DNA of 64,000 bases from Paramesorhizobium salinisoli (GCF_003335045.1 NZ_QOZG01000005.1:248001-312000), one strand, 5' to 3'. Positions 45,696-55,247 are shown, counted from the first letter of the stretch. Notes: generated by a model not told the origin, from the letters alone. A program made the numbers and translations.

Positions 45696-47111
45696 TCATT
45701 TTCGTCCGTAGACATCCTCGAAGCGCACGATATCGTCTTCGCCCAGATAATCCCCGCTCTGTACCTCGATCATCACAAGGCGCATGATTCCGGGATTTTC
45801 AAGGCGGTGCTTGTTTCCACAGGGAATATATGTGGATTCGTTGGTGGTCAGGATCAGTTCGCGATCACCATTCACAACTTTTGCCGTGCCGCTCACGACA
45901 ACCCAGTGCTCCGACCTGTGATGATGCATCTGCAGACTGAGGCTTGCTCCCGGCTTCACCTCGATGCGTTTGATCTTGAAGCGCTCGCCTTCCTCGAGGA
46001 CCGTGTAGGTGCCCCAGGGCCGGTGCACCGTCCTATGCAGGCTGTGAGCCTCGTGCCCGCTGTCCTTCAACTGCGAGAAGAGCTGCTTGACGTTCTGGGC
46101 CTGGTCCTTGTGCGCGACCAGAACCGCGTCCGCCGAATCGACGATGATCAAATCCTTCACGCCGACCGCGCCGATGAGACGGTCGGAGCTTTGGACGTAA
46201 CAGTTTTCCGCCTCGTGAAGCACCGTATCGCCATTGATCCTGTTGCCGTGGGCATCGGGGCTGGTCAGATCGGCCAGGGCATTCCACGAGCCTATATCGC
46301 TCCAGCCGATATTGCAGCCGACGACGGCGATATTGGCAGCCTTTTCCAGGACGGCATAATCGATCGACTTCTTCGGCACCTGCGCAAAATTTTCCGCATC
46401 CAGTTCGATCTGGGTGCCGCTCGCCACCGGCGATTGTTCGGCGGCAAGTAGGCTCTTGCGGCTCTGGTCCAGAATATCAGGACAATGCTCTTCCATCAGT
46501 TTCGTCATGGTTCCGGCGGAAAAGCAGAACATGCCCGAATTCCAGTAGAAGCGCCCCGATGCGATATATTCCCTGGCGCGCGCCAGATCGGGCTTTTCGA
46601 CGAAGCGGACGACATCCTCGCCCGCGGCCTCGATATAGCCATATCCAGTTTCGGGATATTCCGGCATGATTCCGAATGTCACCAGCCGTCCCGCTTGCGC
46701 GAGCGTGATCGCCTTTACCGCCGCCGCGCGAAAGGCCTCGATATCGCGGATCATATGATCGGCCGGGAAAAGCGTGATGATCGCATCGTCGCCATAGACC
46801 TGCTGCACATGCAATGCCGCAATGGCGGTTGCGGCCGCCGTATCGCGGCCCATCGGCTCCAGCAGATAGGTGCATTCCAGCCGGGGAATATCCAGTTCGC
46901 GATATTCATCCTCGGTCTTGAAGAAAAGCTCGCGATTGGTGATCGTCAGGACCTGCTCGACATCCGGCAGCGCCGCGGCGCGCAGGAAGGCATGCTGCAA
47001 AAGGCTCTTTCCATCCGCCAGCCTGATGAACGGCTTTGGATGGGTTTCCCGCGAAACGGGCCACAGGCGAGCGCCCGCTCCCCCACTCATGATCGCCGGT
47101 ATGATCTTCAT
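45696..47111 (-). CDS. manC: Bifunctional mannose-1-phosphate guanylyltransferase / mannose-6-phosphate isomerase
   Basis: A 471-residue type II enzyme. The N-terminal nucleotidyltransferase (about 1-340) has GGAGARLWPVSRE and FVEKPD. The C-terminal cupin (about 360-471) has HRSEHWVVVSGTAKV and the isomerase residues. It converts fructose-6-phosphate-derived mannose-6-phosphate and, after ManB, makes GDP-D-mannose from mannose-1-phosphate. Its ATG overlaps the manB stop by one base (TAATG). Because it supplies both the isomerase and guanylyltransferase steps, the island makes GDP-mannose without other genes. Confidence 0.95.
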   Translation of the reverse strand: MKIIPAIMSGGAGARLWPVSRETHPKPFIRLADGKSLLQHAFLRAAALPDVEQVLTITNRELFFKTEDEYRELDIPRLECTYLLEPMGRDTAAATAIAALHVQQVYGDDAIITLFPADHMIRDIEAFRAAAVKAITLAQAGRLVTFGIMPEYPETGYGYIEAAGEDVVRFVEKPDLARAREYIASGRFYWNSGMFCFSAGTMTKLMEEHCPDILDQSRKSLLAAEQSPVASGTQIELDAENFAQVPKKSIDYAVLEKAANIAVVGCNIGWSDIGSWNALADLTSPDAHGNRINGDTVLHEAENCYVQSSDRLIGAVGVKDLIIVDSADAVLVAHKDQAQNVKQLFSQLKDSGHEAHSLHRTVHRPWGTYTVLEEGERFKIKRIEVKPGASLSLQMHHHRSEHWVVVSGTAKVVNGDRELILTTNESTYIPCGNKHRLENPGIMRLVMIEVQSGDYLGEDDIVRFEDVYGRK

Positions 47112-48553
47112 TATCGAGAGAACTCCCTGTCGCTCAACTTATCGTTCAGGGCGCGCCTCGCGCGCTCCAGTCCCCAGGCCAGCAATTCGGCTGCGCGCTC
47201 CTTCGACGCCGCCTCCGTATAGCAGCGCAATTCAGGCGCGTTGCCCGACGCGCGATAATGCACGAGATCACCGCTCGACAGCACGATGCGTGTGCCGTCG
47301 ATGCGGTCGCTTTCCCCGATGGAACCGACATCCGCGAAAAACACCTCCACGGTTCCGGCATCTTCGAGGCTTTTCAGAAAGGCGGCACTTTGCTCCGCCG
47401 CCACATGCTCTATCCGGCCGCTGCCGGTAAATCGCGCTGGCAACCCATTGACGAGCTGCGACAAGGGCACGCCTTCCTTTGCCGCCATCGCGAGGACGCT
47501 GAGGATCGGCAGCATGGCATCGCGCGTCGGCAGGGCATCGAGCGAACGGTCTGCAGTCCCGACCGAAGTGCCGAGCAGCACGCCGCCATTGGCTTCGAAG
47601 CCGATGATGCAGCGGCAGCCATCGGCTGCTGCCTTGTTCATGCCCTCGATGACATAGGGCGAGCCGACGCGAGTGCGGTAGACCTTAACGAAAAAACCGC
47701 AATGCTCGATAGAGGTGTTGGATGTCACCGGCGTCACCACGGCGTCGGCATCGAGGAAGCGGGCCGTCAGTAGCCCGACCATGTCGCCACGCAGGAAATT
47801 GCCTTTTTCATCCGATATCAGCGGCCTGTCGGCATCGCCGTCGGTCGAAACGAGCGCGTCGAGCTTGTACTCGCGGCAGGCCTTTTCGGCAAAGGCGACG
47901 TCCTCGGGGCGAAGCGCCTCCGTATCAACGGGGACGAAGACATCGGAACGCCCAAGGCCGACAGCTTCCGCGCCGGCCTTTGTCAGGATATCGACCATGA
48001 CATCGCGCGCGACCGAACTGTGCTGATAGACGCCGATCCTCCTGCCGGACAGCACGCCCGGGGCCAAGAGGGACGCGCAGCGCTCGACATAACGCTGCAA
48101 AGCCTCTTGCGATATTTCGGCATCGTCGCTTTCAGGCGCGGCAGGCTTTTCACGATCGAGAACCGCCAGAATTCCTGCCTCGTCCGCCTTGTCGATTTCG
48201 CCGTCAGGGCGATAGAATTTCAGACCGTTGCGGTCGGCGGGAATATGGCTCCCGGTCACCATGATGGCGGGCGCCTTCAGGCTCAGCGCGCGCAGGGCCA
48301 GAGCCGGCGTCGGCAGCGGCCCACAATTTTCAACGCGCATGCCGAAGGCCTTTGCGGCGGCGATGCAGGCGGCGGCAATGCGCGGACTGCTCGAACGCAG
48401 GTCATAGCCCACAAGCAGAAGGCCATCGGCCGGCACGGCATGCCGGTCTTGCATATGCGTCAGGAAAGCGAGCGTGTAGGCCGCGCAGACGTCATCGCCA
48501 AGCTCGGTGACAAGCCCGCGCAGGCCACTGGTTCCAAATTTCAAATCGCTCAT
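47111..48553 (-). CDS. manB: Phosphomannomutase
   Basis: A 480-residue member of the alpha-D-phosphohexomutase family that interconverts mannose-6-phosphate and mannose-1-phosphate. The phosphate motif FGTSGLRG, the active-site Ser loop TGSHIPADRNGLKF, the metal loop DGDADRP, the sugar loop GFEANGG and the C-terminal RASGNAPELR are all present. GFEANGG (rather than GEMSGH) fits the mannose/N-acetylglucosamine-type enzymes. The ATG at 48553 is preferred over a GTG two codons upstream. It is the first of the four sugar-nucleotide genes, which run manB-manC-gmd-rmd, and there is a 186-base gap before it where a promoter could lie. Confidence 0.92.
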   Translation of the reverse strand: MSDLKFGTSGLRGLVTELGDDVCAAYTLAFLTHMQDRHAVPADGLLLVGYDLRSSSPRIAAACIAAAKAFGMRVENCGPLPTPALALRALSLKAPAIMVTGSHIPADRNGLKFYRPDGEIDKADEAGILAVLDREKPAAPESDDAEISQEALQRYVERCASLLAPGVLSGRRIGVYQHSSVARDVMVDILTKAGAEAVGLGRSDVFVPVDTEALRPEDVAFAEKACREYKLDALVSTDGDADRPLISDEKGNFLRGDMVGLLTARFLDADAVVTPVTSNTSIEHCGFFVKVYRTRVGSPYVIEGMNKAAADGCRCIIGFEANGGVLLGTSVGTADRSLDALPTRDAMLPILSVLAMAAKEGVPLSQLVNGLPARFTGSGRIEHVAAEQSAAFLKSLEDAGTVEVFFADVGSIGESDRIDGTRIVLSSGDLVHYRASGNAPELRCYTEAASKERAAELLAWGLERARRALNDKLSDREFSR

Positions 48554-48739
48554 ATCCACATCATTGATTTGAGAAATGTCGGAAGCAATCGGCTTTACGC
48601 CGATGCTGTTCGTTCAGGATTCAATCAGGAAGCGCCGTCTAGCCGTTTTTCCCGGAAAAGACAACCGAACCCATGTTCCTCCGAAATGCCCAATCCCAAG
48701 AATGGCACCAAGTGCGTGCAGATTAGCTGAAAGCATGGT

Positions 48740-51442
48740 TCATTGATTTTTTTCGTTGGCAGGAACCAGTTCATAGCCATCGAGCCGAACCTTGTCGTCC
48801 GGTTCAACAAAAACTCTGATCTCGACATCGCTCGGATTGTCATCGATGTGAACAGGGACGTGCAATAGGACCGCCTCTCCATCCCCCTTCGTCTCGGGCA
48901 GGCTAAAATGGCCATAAACCTTAGGGTTGCTCTTTCCGGAAACGACATCGGCCCAGGCAGAACCGCCGGATGCCGATGTTCCTTTCAATGTCAGCATATA
49001 ATCTCCAGCTTTCATCGGCAAATAAGGTCCGAATATCAAGAACCCCTTCTTGCCCGACGAGAGCACAGCGCCGTCCTGGAAATGGCCGACTTGAGTCAAC
49101 GTCTGTGCAGGATCGAATTCCCCCGCCTTCAGACAGGGGGCCCCATTACACGAATTTCTATATGGGGCAGGAACCAGTTCATAACTATCGAGCCGAACCT
49201 TGTCCCCCTCCCCCACTCCGACCCTAACCTCGACGTCGTTTGCGTCATCATCAATGCGTATAGGTGCTTGCACCAAAATGGCCGACCCATCTCCCGTCGC
49301 CTGCGGCAATGCAAAACGGCCATGGCTCTTCGTGCCCTTCTGGGACACGACGTCCACCCACGTCGAACCACCGGATACGGACGTCCCCTTCAGCCTCAGT
49401 ACATAATCGCCGGCCTTCAGCGGCAGATAAGGGCCAAATAGGAGATAACCCTGTTTGCCCGACGAGAGAATACCTCCGTTTTGAACAACGCCAACCTTGG
49501 TCAACGTTCGCCCAGGATCAAACCTTTCCGCCTTCAAGCAAACAATTCCCTTGCAGTATTTCCTGTCGACCTCCCTTTCACTCACTTCCCGGTCTTTTTG
49601 GGCAACGGCCGGCTTCAGTCGCACAACTGCATAGAAATCCCGTTCGGTTACGTCGGCCAATCCCGTTTCTTTCAACTCTTTAATCACAGGCGACAGATCA
49701 TCTTCAAATGGCTGGCGGAGATGACCGTCATGAGCTGACTTGAGCATATCGAAATAGGGTAGAACAACCGCGTCCGCTTCCTTGCGGGCCAAGAGATGAA
49801 GGACGTTGAGTCCAAAATCCGGAGTTATGGCTCCTAGACTTACACTCCGCATCGTCGCAGGCCAGTTGAGGCGAGCGGCGTGCAGATTCTTATCGCCCCC
49901 GGTATTGAAGGTACGGATACCTATGCGCGGCGCCAAGTAGGTGGCCAGGAAATCATTGCGAGGCGGCAGGAAGGCGACGACCTCCGCAGGAGGCAGATCT
50001 CTGCCCAACTGACTGACGATGCCGTTCTCAAGTTTGAAAAACTTTGCCCTGTTGTCCCGGTAATTATCCCATTTTCGGCCAAGATGCGGCAAATTCAACA
50101 GCAGCAAAAGAACCATCAAACCGGATAAAGCGATTTTCATCCGGCGTTTGTTCATATGCACCATCAGCAGGACGGCTAGCGCCCAGAAACAGACAAAGCC
50201 GAGAACACTCCAGCGATAGGCGGCCCGCATGCTGTTGAAGCCCGGAAGGTTGGCGGAAAGGATTTCACTTCCCGTTGGGGCGACGGCAACGTCTACGGGC
50301 ATCAAAACGCTTGCTTGCCCCGGTTTCGTTTGCTGCATCTCAATCGGTTTCACCGAATTGATTTTCAGCGAGGGCCCAAGCGCCATGTAGAAGCCGAAAA
50401 GCCCCGCTAGCAGAAAAGCTGTCGCCACCCAGGTCGCACGCCGTGAAACCCACCAGCCAATCAGCCCGACGATCATGATTGGCAGGGCGAAAGTTGTTTT
50501 CCAAACCGACGAATCCCCAAAGAATAAATGGTTTGATCTTTTGACGCTCAAGTGCAGAGCATCCAATATCCAAAGAATTCCCTGGGTTGGAATGGTAAAG
50601 AATGTCACATCCGCACCCCAGCCGCGGAAAAAATCCATCGACGAAAGATTATCAGCGACGTTGGGAAAATAGGCTATGTAAAGAAGATAACCCAACCCGA
50701 ATGACACCGCCTGGACCGGGAAAACAAACAAGAACAGATATTTACGTGACGGGGCACTACAAATGAACGCAGTCAGGAAGATAATGCCCGCGCCGACTGC
50801 GAACATTATGAACGAATAGCCGTCAGTGAACGCCGATATGATGCAAACGGCTGCATATGCCAACGCCAACAGGATAGTTGAAACCGCTCCGGTTGGAGGA
50901 TGGACTATGATCCGCAGCGCAATCCAAAAATAGAAAGGCATCAATGCCATGCCGATGGAAACTATCGAATAGCCGGCGTGAGCCCAGATGGCGGGCATCG
51001 TCATCCAGAATAGCGCCGTAAGTATTGCCAGTCGCGGTCCAACCCCTAACAATTGGCTTAACCGCCATGCCCCGTAGAAAGCTATCGCCAGCCATAACGC
51101 GGCCATGGCCGAATAGGCATCCAGCGGATTAAGCCCTGCTGCGATGAACAATCCGGTGGGATAGGCACCGGTCAATCCAAACGCGATCGGTGCGGGCGCG
51201 GGCCAGCCGAAATTGTGCGCATGGATGCTGAAAAGCGAATCGTTGATGAAGGAATGACCGAAGCCTGCTACCCAGAGTGCTTGTCCCAATGTCGGCGCGG
51301 CAATAAATGGCATTGCGCCCTGCACGAAGAGGACAAAACAAAGAGCAACCAGAAAGATAACAGCGGTTACGATTTGATCGTATGCAAAACCAGCGATCGC
51401 GATCTGCCCGTTTTTTGGCCCGGCAAGCGGTTGTGTCGACAT
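48740..51442 (-). CDS. Large polytopic membrane protein with two C-terminal repeat modules
   Basis: A 900-residue protein. Residues about 20-470 form ten or more transmembrane helices of the GT-C/YfhO-like type, ending with a basic segment. Residues about 470-628 form a soluble, presumably periplasmic domain. The rest consists of two tandem modules of about 135 residues (629-763 and 764-900), each starting with a Cys pair (YCKGIVC, SCNGAPC). They share the core FGPYLPxKAGDYxLxLKGTSxSGGS. The modules look like beta-sandwich carbohydrate-binding domains. The start at 51442 has GGGGGA upstream. It is the last gene of a four-gene unit and a likely periplasmic sugar transferase; this role is inference. 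Confidence 0.8.
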   Translation of the reverse strand: MSTQPLAGPKNGQIAIAGFAYDQIVTAVIFLVALCFVLFVQGAMPFIAAPTLGQALWVAGFGHSFINDSLFSIHAHNFGWPAPAPIAFGLTGAYPTGLFIAAGLNPLDAYSAMAALWLAIAFYGAWRLSQLLGVGPRLAILTALFWMTMPAIWAHAGYSIVSIGMALMPFYFWIALRIIVHPPTGAVSTILLALAYAAVCIISAFTDGYSFIMFAVGAGIIFLTAFICSAPSRKYLFLFVFPVQAVSFGLGYLLYIAYFPNVADNLSSMDFFRGWGADVTFFTIPTQGILWILDALHLSVKRSNHLFFGDSSVWKTTFALPIMIVGLIGWWVSRRATWVATAFLLAGLFGFYMALGPSLKINSVKPIEMQQTKPGQASVLMPVDVAVAPTGSEILSANLPGFNSMRAAYRWSVLGFVCFWALAVLLMVHMNKRRMKIALSGLMVLLLLLNLPHLGRKWDNYRDNRAKFFKLENGIVSQLGRDLPPAEVVAFLPPRNDFLATYLAPRIGIRTFNTGGDKNLHAARLNWPATMRSVSLGAITPDFGLNVLHLLARKEADAVVLPYFDMLKSAHDGHLRQPFEDDLSPVIKELKETGLADVTERDFYAVVRLKPAVAQKDREVSEREVDRKYCKGIVCLKAERFDPGRTLTKVGVVQNGGILSSGKQGYLLFGPYLPLKAGDYVLRLKGTSVSGGSTWVDVVSQKGTKSHGRFALPQATGDGSAILVQAPIRIDDDANDVEVRVGVGEGDKVRLDSYELVPAPYRNSCNGAPCLKAGEFDPAQTLTQVGHFQDGAVLSSGKKGFLIFGPYLPMKAGDYMLTLKGTSASGGSAWADVVSGKSNPKVYGHFSLPETKGDGEAVLLHVPVHIDDNPSDVEIRVFVEPDDKVRLDGYELVPANEKNQ
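48743..49558 (-). repeat. Tandem duplication encoding two carbohydrate-binding-like modules
   Basis: Two consecutive coding copies of about 405 bases (49154-49558 and 48743-49153), aligned through FDPxxTLTxVG, LSSGKxG, FGPYLPxKAGDY and DKVRLDxYELVPA. The copies are similar but diverged, so the duplication is not recent. Confidence 0.85.
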
Positions 51443-51456
51443 GTGGAGTTCCCCCA

Positions 51457-52389
51457 TCACCAAAGACGGCGTATTGCAAATTCACATAGGGCCACCATCC
51501 CATCGCCGAGAATAGTGACCAATCGATTACCCAGAGCGACAGCCGTCGCAATTCCCGCGGGAAAGCCGGCAGCCGAAAGGCCTGCGATGAGAACGGCTTC
51601 GCGGACGCCGAGGCCGCCAGGCGCGCCTGGGACGACGAAGCCTATGAGCCAGGCAGCCGCTCCGATACCGATGAGTTCAGCCGTGCTGCCGGTGCCGCCA
51701 AAGTTCAGCGCTCTGCAGAGCACTACGATCAGCAGACCGTTGCCGATGAAGAACAGGATATAGAGGAAAAATGCCATTGCAGCGGCGCTGAGGGCCTTCC
51801 GCCCAACCGATGCCATCCTGGAACGAAACAGGAGAATGATTCCGACCGCCAGGATGATGAAGCCCGTTGCCATCAATGCCGTGATCAGCATCGGATCATT
51901 CAAGCCATATCGCGCCAGGGCGTCGACAAGGACTGATTTGGACAAAAGCGTGGCCATCGCCGTCGCCGCAAGCACGAGGATTGATAATTCTCCGACTTGC
52001 GCGAAGGCAAGCGCCCTGTTGGAAACTCCGGCTTTCCTCGCCATCGCAAAGCGTCCGACCATGTGAAGGACGTTGCTCGGCAGATATTTGTAAATCTGCG
52101 TCCGCCCGAAAATAGCCAGCGCATCCTTCAGGGGGAGTGCCGGATCATCGACGGCAGCCAGCAGCCGGTGCCACGCCAACCCAATGAGTTGCAAAACCGC
52201 TGCATAGGCGACGGCGCCACCGGCGACTGCGGCTAGAAATAACGGAGAAATCAGCTGCTGCTGAAGCTCCCCGAAGGAGCGGTGGATTGCCATGCCGACA
52301 AAGGCGAGTGCTGCTAAACTTACAGCAATGCCGATCATCTGAACAACAGATCTGACCTTGCTTTCCCGCTCGATTCCCTCGGAGTGCAT
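51457..52389 (-). CDS. Flippase-like membrane protein (UPF0104 / lysylphosphatidylglycerol synthase TM-like)
   Basis: A 310-residue inner-membrane protein with about eight predicted transmembrane helices. The block RTQIYKYLPSNVLHMVGRFAMARKAG and the later GFVVPGAPGGLGVREAVL are hallmarks of the UPF0104/LPG synthase TM family, several members of which are proposed to flip lipid-linked sugars. It takes the same place in its module as the GtrA protein does in the 30.5 kb module, although the two families differ. The start at MHSEGIERES is 4 bases after the methyltransferase stop; the upstream ATG lies inside that gene. Flippase activity is inferred. Confidence 0.8.
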   Translation of the reverse strand: MHSEGIERESKVRSVVQMIGIAVSLAALAFVGMAIHRSFGELQQQLISPLFLAAVAGGAVAYAAVLQLIGLAWHRLLAAVDDPALPLKDALAIFGRTQIYKYLPSNVLHMVGRFAMARKAGVSNRALAFAQVGELSILVLAATAMATLLSKSVLVDALARYGLNDPMLITALMATGFIILAVGIILLFRSRMASVGRKALSAAAMAFFLYILFFIGNGLLIVVLCRALNFGGTGSTAELIGIGAAAWLIGFVVPGAPGGLGVREAVLIAGLSAAGFPAGIATAVALGNRLVTILGDGMVALCEFAIRRLW

Positions 52390-52393
52390 CGGC

Positions 52394-53017
52394 TCAGTCA
52401 CACCGGCACAGCACCATCGTCCAGGGAAGCGGCTTGCGCACATCCACGATCTTCACCGATTTGCTCAGCAGGTCGAGGAAGGATGCCGACGACCAGTGCT
52501 GGATATGTCCCGGCGTATTGCCCATATCCGTGATGTATTTTCCGCGGGCGAGATTGAGAGCCCGCCAGATCGGTTCACGCGGCACGCTGACGAGGAGATA
52601 GGGCTTTGCCAGAGATCTCAGGACAGCCAAGGCCTGTTCCGTATCGGGCACATGCTCCAGCACCTCGCAGCAGATCACCAGTTCGGCTGAGGCTTCTTCC
52701 GCTTTCAGATCGAAAAGCGAGCGGGTTTCGAATTTCGGCGCGATCCCGCGCGTGGCGCATTGCTGATTGGCCTCGGCAACACTGACCGCCTCCAGATCGC
52801 TTCCACGGACATCCCATTCACGGTCGTGAAGACGCATCGAGAGATTGCCCTCCCCGCAACCGACTTCATAGGCGCTGCGAACACCGGTCTTTGCCGTTAG
52901 GGCATCGAAGCTATCGAGAAAGCCGTTCATCAGATAACGGGCAATCGGGTTCCGCGTGTTGTATTTGTCGTAATAATTGCCCGGGACGTTGTCGTAGGCT
53001 GCGTGCGTTTGCGTCAT
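52394..53017 (-). CDS. SAM-dependent methyltransferase
   Basis: A 207-residue class I methyltransferase with the SAM motif AYEVGCGEGNLSMRL and post-motif AELVICCEVLEHVPD. It has no membrane segment. It starts 1 base after the stop of the GT2 gene and ends 4 bases before the flippase-like gene, so all four genes of this module are transcribed and probably translated together. The subfamily differs from the methyltransferase at 31490, although both lie second in modules of the same order. A sugar or lipid-linked sugar is the likely methyl acceptor. Confidence 0.85.
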   Translation of the reverse strand: MTQTHAAYDNVPGNYYDKYNTRNPIARYLMNGFLDSFDALTAKTGVRSAYEVGCGEGNLSMRLHDREWDVRGSDLEAVSVAEANQQCATRGIAPKFETRSLFDLKAEEASAELVICCEVLEHVPDTEQALAVLRSLAKPYLLVSVPREPIWRALNLARGKYITDMGNTPGHIQHWSSASFLDLLSKSVKIVDVRKPLPWTMVLCRCD

Positions 53018-53018
53018 C

Positions 53019-54035
53019 TTATCGTTTTCCGCTTATCTTCTTCGGCTTTACCATAATATGGTCGACGTCCGGGATGATGTGTGGAGATGTGCGCTCGCCA
53101 AGCTCCTGCCGCAACAGCCTGACCTTGATCTCCTCGAGCAATTGCCGGTTGACGGCGATCAGTTCGGCGAGAATGCCGCTCATTGCGAGGATGCCGGCCA
53201 GAGCCAGCAACGCGCCGGAAAGGATGAGCGACTGGATATTGCCGCTGCCATCTCCCATCAGGTAATGATAGAGAAACCGTGCGATCATCAACAGTCCCGG
53301 CAGTGCAACGATGGCCGCGCAGACCGAGAAGAATCGCAGCGGCGCATAGACGATGAAGATTCTCACCACGGTGATCAGCGAGCGGCGCACATAGCTCGGG
53401 ATGCTTTTCACCAGCCTCGATGGGCGCAGATCGCCATTCACCTGGATCGGCACCGACGTGATCGGAATGTTCTTGCGCCCGGCCTGGATGATCGTTTCCA
53501 GCGTATAGGTATACGGGTTGAAGACATTCAGCCTGATAGCGGCATCGCGGTGGATGGCGCGAAAGCCGCTCGGTGCGTCGGCTACTTCGGTATCGCTGGC
53601 TATCTTGACTACCCAGCTTCCGAACTTCTGCAGGAATTTCTTGATCAGTGAGAAATGCTCGATATCGCTGATCGGTCGCGCGCCGACGACGATCAGCGCG
53701 CGCTTTTCCAGGATCGGGCGGACGAGATCGGGAATGCACGATGCGTCATACTGATTGTCGGCATCGGTGTTGATAATGACATCAGCGCCGAGCTTCAACG
53801 CCGTTTCGATGCCGGTCATAAAGGCTTTGGCGAGGCCCTGATTGTGCGGAAGCGATACGATATGATCGACACCATTCTCCCGCGCGACTTCGACCGTGCG
53901 GTCCGTGGAGCCGTCGTCGATGACCATCCATTCCACCGTCTCGAAGCCTTCGACCTGCCGGGGCAGGTCGGCCAGGGTAATGGCCAGCGTTCCCTCCTCG
54001 TTGAGACAAGGTATCTGTATGATGAGCTTGTGCAA
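53019..54035 (-). CDS. Membrane GT2 glycosyltransferase, polyprenyl-phosphate sugar synthase type
   Basis: A 338-residue GT-A enzyme: IPCLNEEGTL at the N-terminus, MVIDDGSTDRTV and the DxD-like NTDADNQYD (Asp91/Asp93). Two transmembrane helices lie at about residues 233-257 and 268-293, followed by a charged tail. The architecture matches DPM1/ArnC-like enzymes that load a sugar on polyprenyl phosphate. The start is TTG, with AAGGGGGA 5 bases upstream. It heads the second four-gene module, which runs towards lower coordinates. The upstream DNA holds a decayed ugd gene. Sugar identity is unknown. Confidence 0.87.
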   Translation of the reverse strand: MHKLIIQIPCLNEEGTLAITLADLPRQVEGFETVEWMVIDDGSTDRTVEVARENGVDHIVSLPHNQGLAKAFMTGIETALKLGADVIINTDADNQYDASCIPDLVRPILEKRALIVVGARPISDIEHFSLIKKFLQKFGSWVVKIASDTEVADAPSGFRAIHRDAAIRLNVFNPYTYTLETIIQAGRKNIPITSVPIQVNGDLRPSRLVKSIPSYVRRSLITVVRIFIVYAPLRFFSVCAAIVALPGLLMIARFLYHYLMGDGSGNIQSLILSGALLALAGILAMSGILAELIAVNRQLLEEIKVRLLRQELGERTSPHIIPDVDHIMVKPKKISGKR

Positions 54036-54071
54036 GTATCCCCCTTGATAAGCTGTGTCCGTCCCAGCCAG

Positions 54072-54980
54072 TTACGGCGAAGCCATCTCGATTGCGTGGT
54101 GGGGTGATTCCGCCGCCTTTAGGTGGTGGGGTGATTCCGCCGCCTTTAGAATGGCGGTCGGATTGCCCACCGATCTATAGTCGAAACCGGTCCCCTCGAT
54201 ATCCTCAGCCTTATAGACATTGCGCAGGTCTATCAGCACGTTTCCTGTCATGAGGCTCACAATTTTCTTCAAGTCGAGCGCCCGATAGGCATTCCATTCG
54301 GTCAAAAGCGCGGTAACACCCGCGCCCTCCGCCGCTTCATAGGCCGAAGCGAACCAGATGACGCCAGGCAACACCGCCGTGGCCGCCGTCATCGCTTCCG
54401 GATCATGCGCGCGCACGGTCAGCCTCACCTTCTAGATCGCCCGGATGATATCGAGCGCCGGCGCTGCGCGGATATCGTCGGCATTGGGCTTGAAGGCGAT
54501 GCCGAGCACTGCGATGCGCGCGGTCATCGCCTGCTTGCGCGCCTCGTTGCGCCACCACCTCCTCGATCAGCGTCTGCGGCACGTTAAAGCGGCGCCCCGT
54601 CGCCGCGAAGGCGCGTGTGTCCATGGGAAAGCACCAGCCCCCGAAGCCTGGCCCCGCATGCAGGAACTTCGCCCCAATACGCTTGTCCCTCCCGATGGCA
54701 TGCGCCACCTCCTGAACGTTGCCCCAGCCTTCTGAGCGGCCGGTAGACCCGCCGTCACCGAGGCGTGACGGCGTGCCGACCGCGATGAAGATCACATCGG
54801 CTCCAGCCACACTCGTCGCGAGATCAGTGGTGAAGGACAGCCGGCCATCGCGGATATTGCGCGCCATCAGCTCGTCCAGCCCCGGCTCAAAGATCGGCGC
54901 CTCACCTGGAAGCCGAACTCCGCAAAGCAAACGCCGAAGACCAGCCCAACATACCCCGTGCCGATCATTGATATGTTCAT
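54072..54980 (-). pseudogene. Decayed UDP-glucose 6-dehydrogenase
   Basis: Remains of a UDP-glucose/GDP-mannose dehydrogenase gene. The start MNISMIGTGYVGLVFGVCFAEFG is a typical NAD-binding N-terminus. It then loses frame, and the next recognisable part is EAPIFEPGLDELMARN up to FIAVGTPSRLGDGG. The middle third, with the helical core, is deleted, and the text resumes at NVQEVAHAIG...KFLHAGPGFGG. Another frameshift follows, and an in-frame TAG interrupts the C-terminal domain near VRLTVRAHDPEAM. The catalytic Cys is preserved as WCFP instead of SCFP. A 27-bp tandem duplication lies at the 3' end. The gene cannot make an active enzyme. Confidence 0.85.
54097..54150. repeat. 27-bp tandem duplication in the ugd pseudogene
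   Basis: Two adjacent copies (54097-54123 and 54124-54150) of a 27-base unit starting TGGTGGGGTGATTCCGCC, differing only at the last base. On the minus strand they would encode LKAAESPHH twice. Confidence 0.9.
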
Positions 54981-55035
54981 ATTATTCAGTCCAATGCTTT
55001 ACTGGCAATTCCTGTTTACGGAGAAACTCTCAGTA

Positions 55036-55056
55036 CGTCAAAGCCGAAGCGGCTTT
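55036..55056 (-). terminator. Possible hairpin downstream of tRNA-Gln
   Basis: AAAAGCCG, loop CTT, CGGCTTT on the minus strand, about 115 bases beyond the tRNA. The T-run after the stem is short, so terminator function is doubtful. Confidence 0.35.
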
Positions 55057-55172
55057 TCACAATAGAAAATCACCGACCTGAGAGGTATTTCAGTTCCGCT
55101 GTGCGTTCTCCTTCGCAAAAGATCTTGCAGACCTTGGGCGGAACTCTGAAAAGCTCAATAGATTGGGACCGA

Positions 55173-55247
55173 TGGCTGGGGCGCCTGGATTCGAACCAGG
55201 GATTGCCGGTACCAAAAACCGGTGCCTTACCGCTTGGCTACGCCCCA
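55173..55247 (-). tRNA. tRNA-Gln (TTG anticodon)
   Basis: The 75-base sequence on the minus strand folds as a standard cloverleaf: acceptor TGGGGCG paired with CGCCCCA, D-arm AGCCAAGCGGTAAGGCA, anticodon stem CCGGT/ACCGG around the loop TT-TTG-GT, and a T-arm with GGTTCGAATCC. A discriminator G and encoded CCA end follow. It lies at the right edge of the polysaccharide island. The flanking stretch 55248-55531 (284 bases) holds no gene that I can support. Confidence 0.97.
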
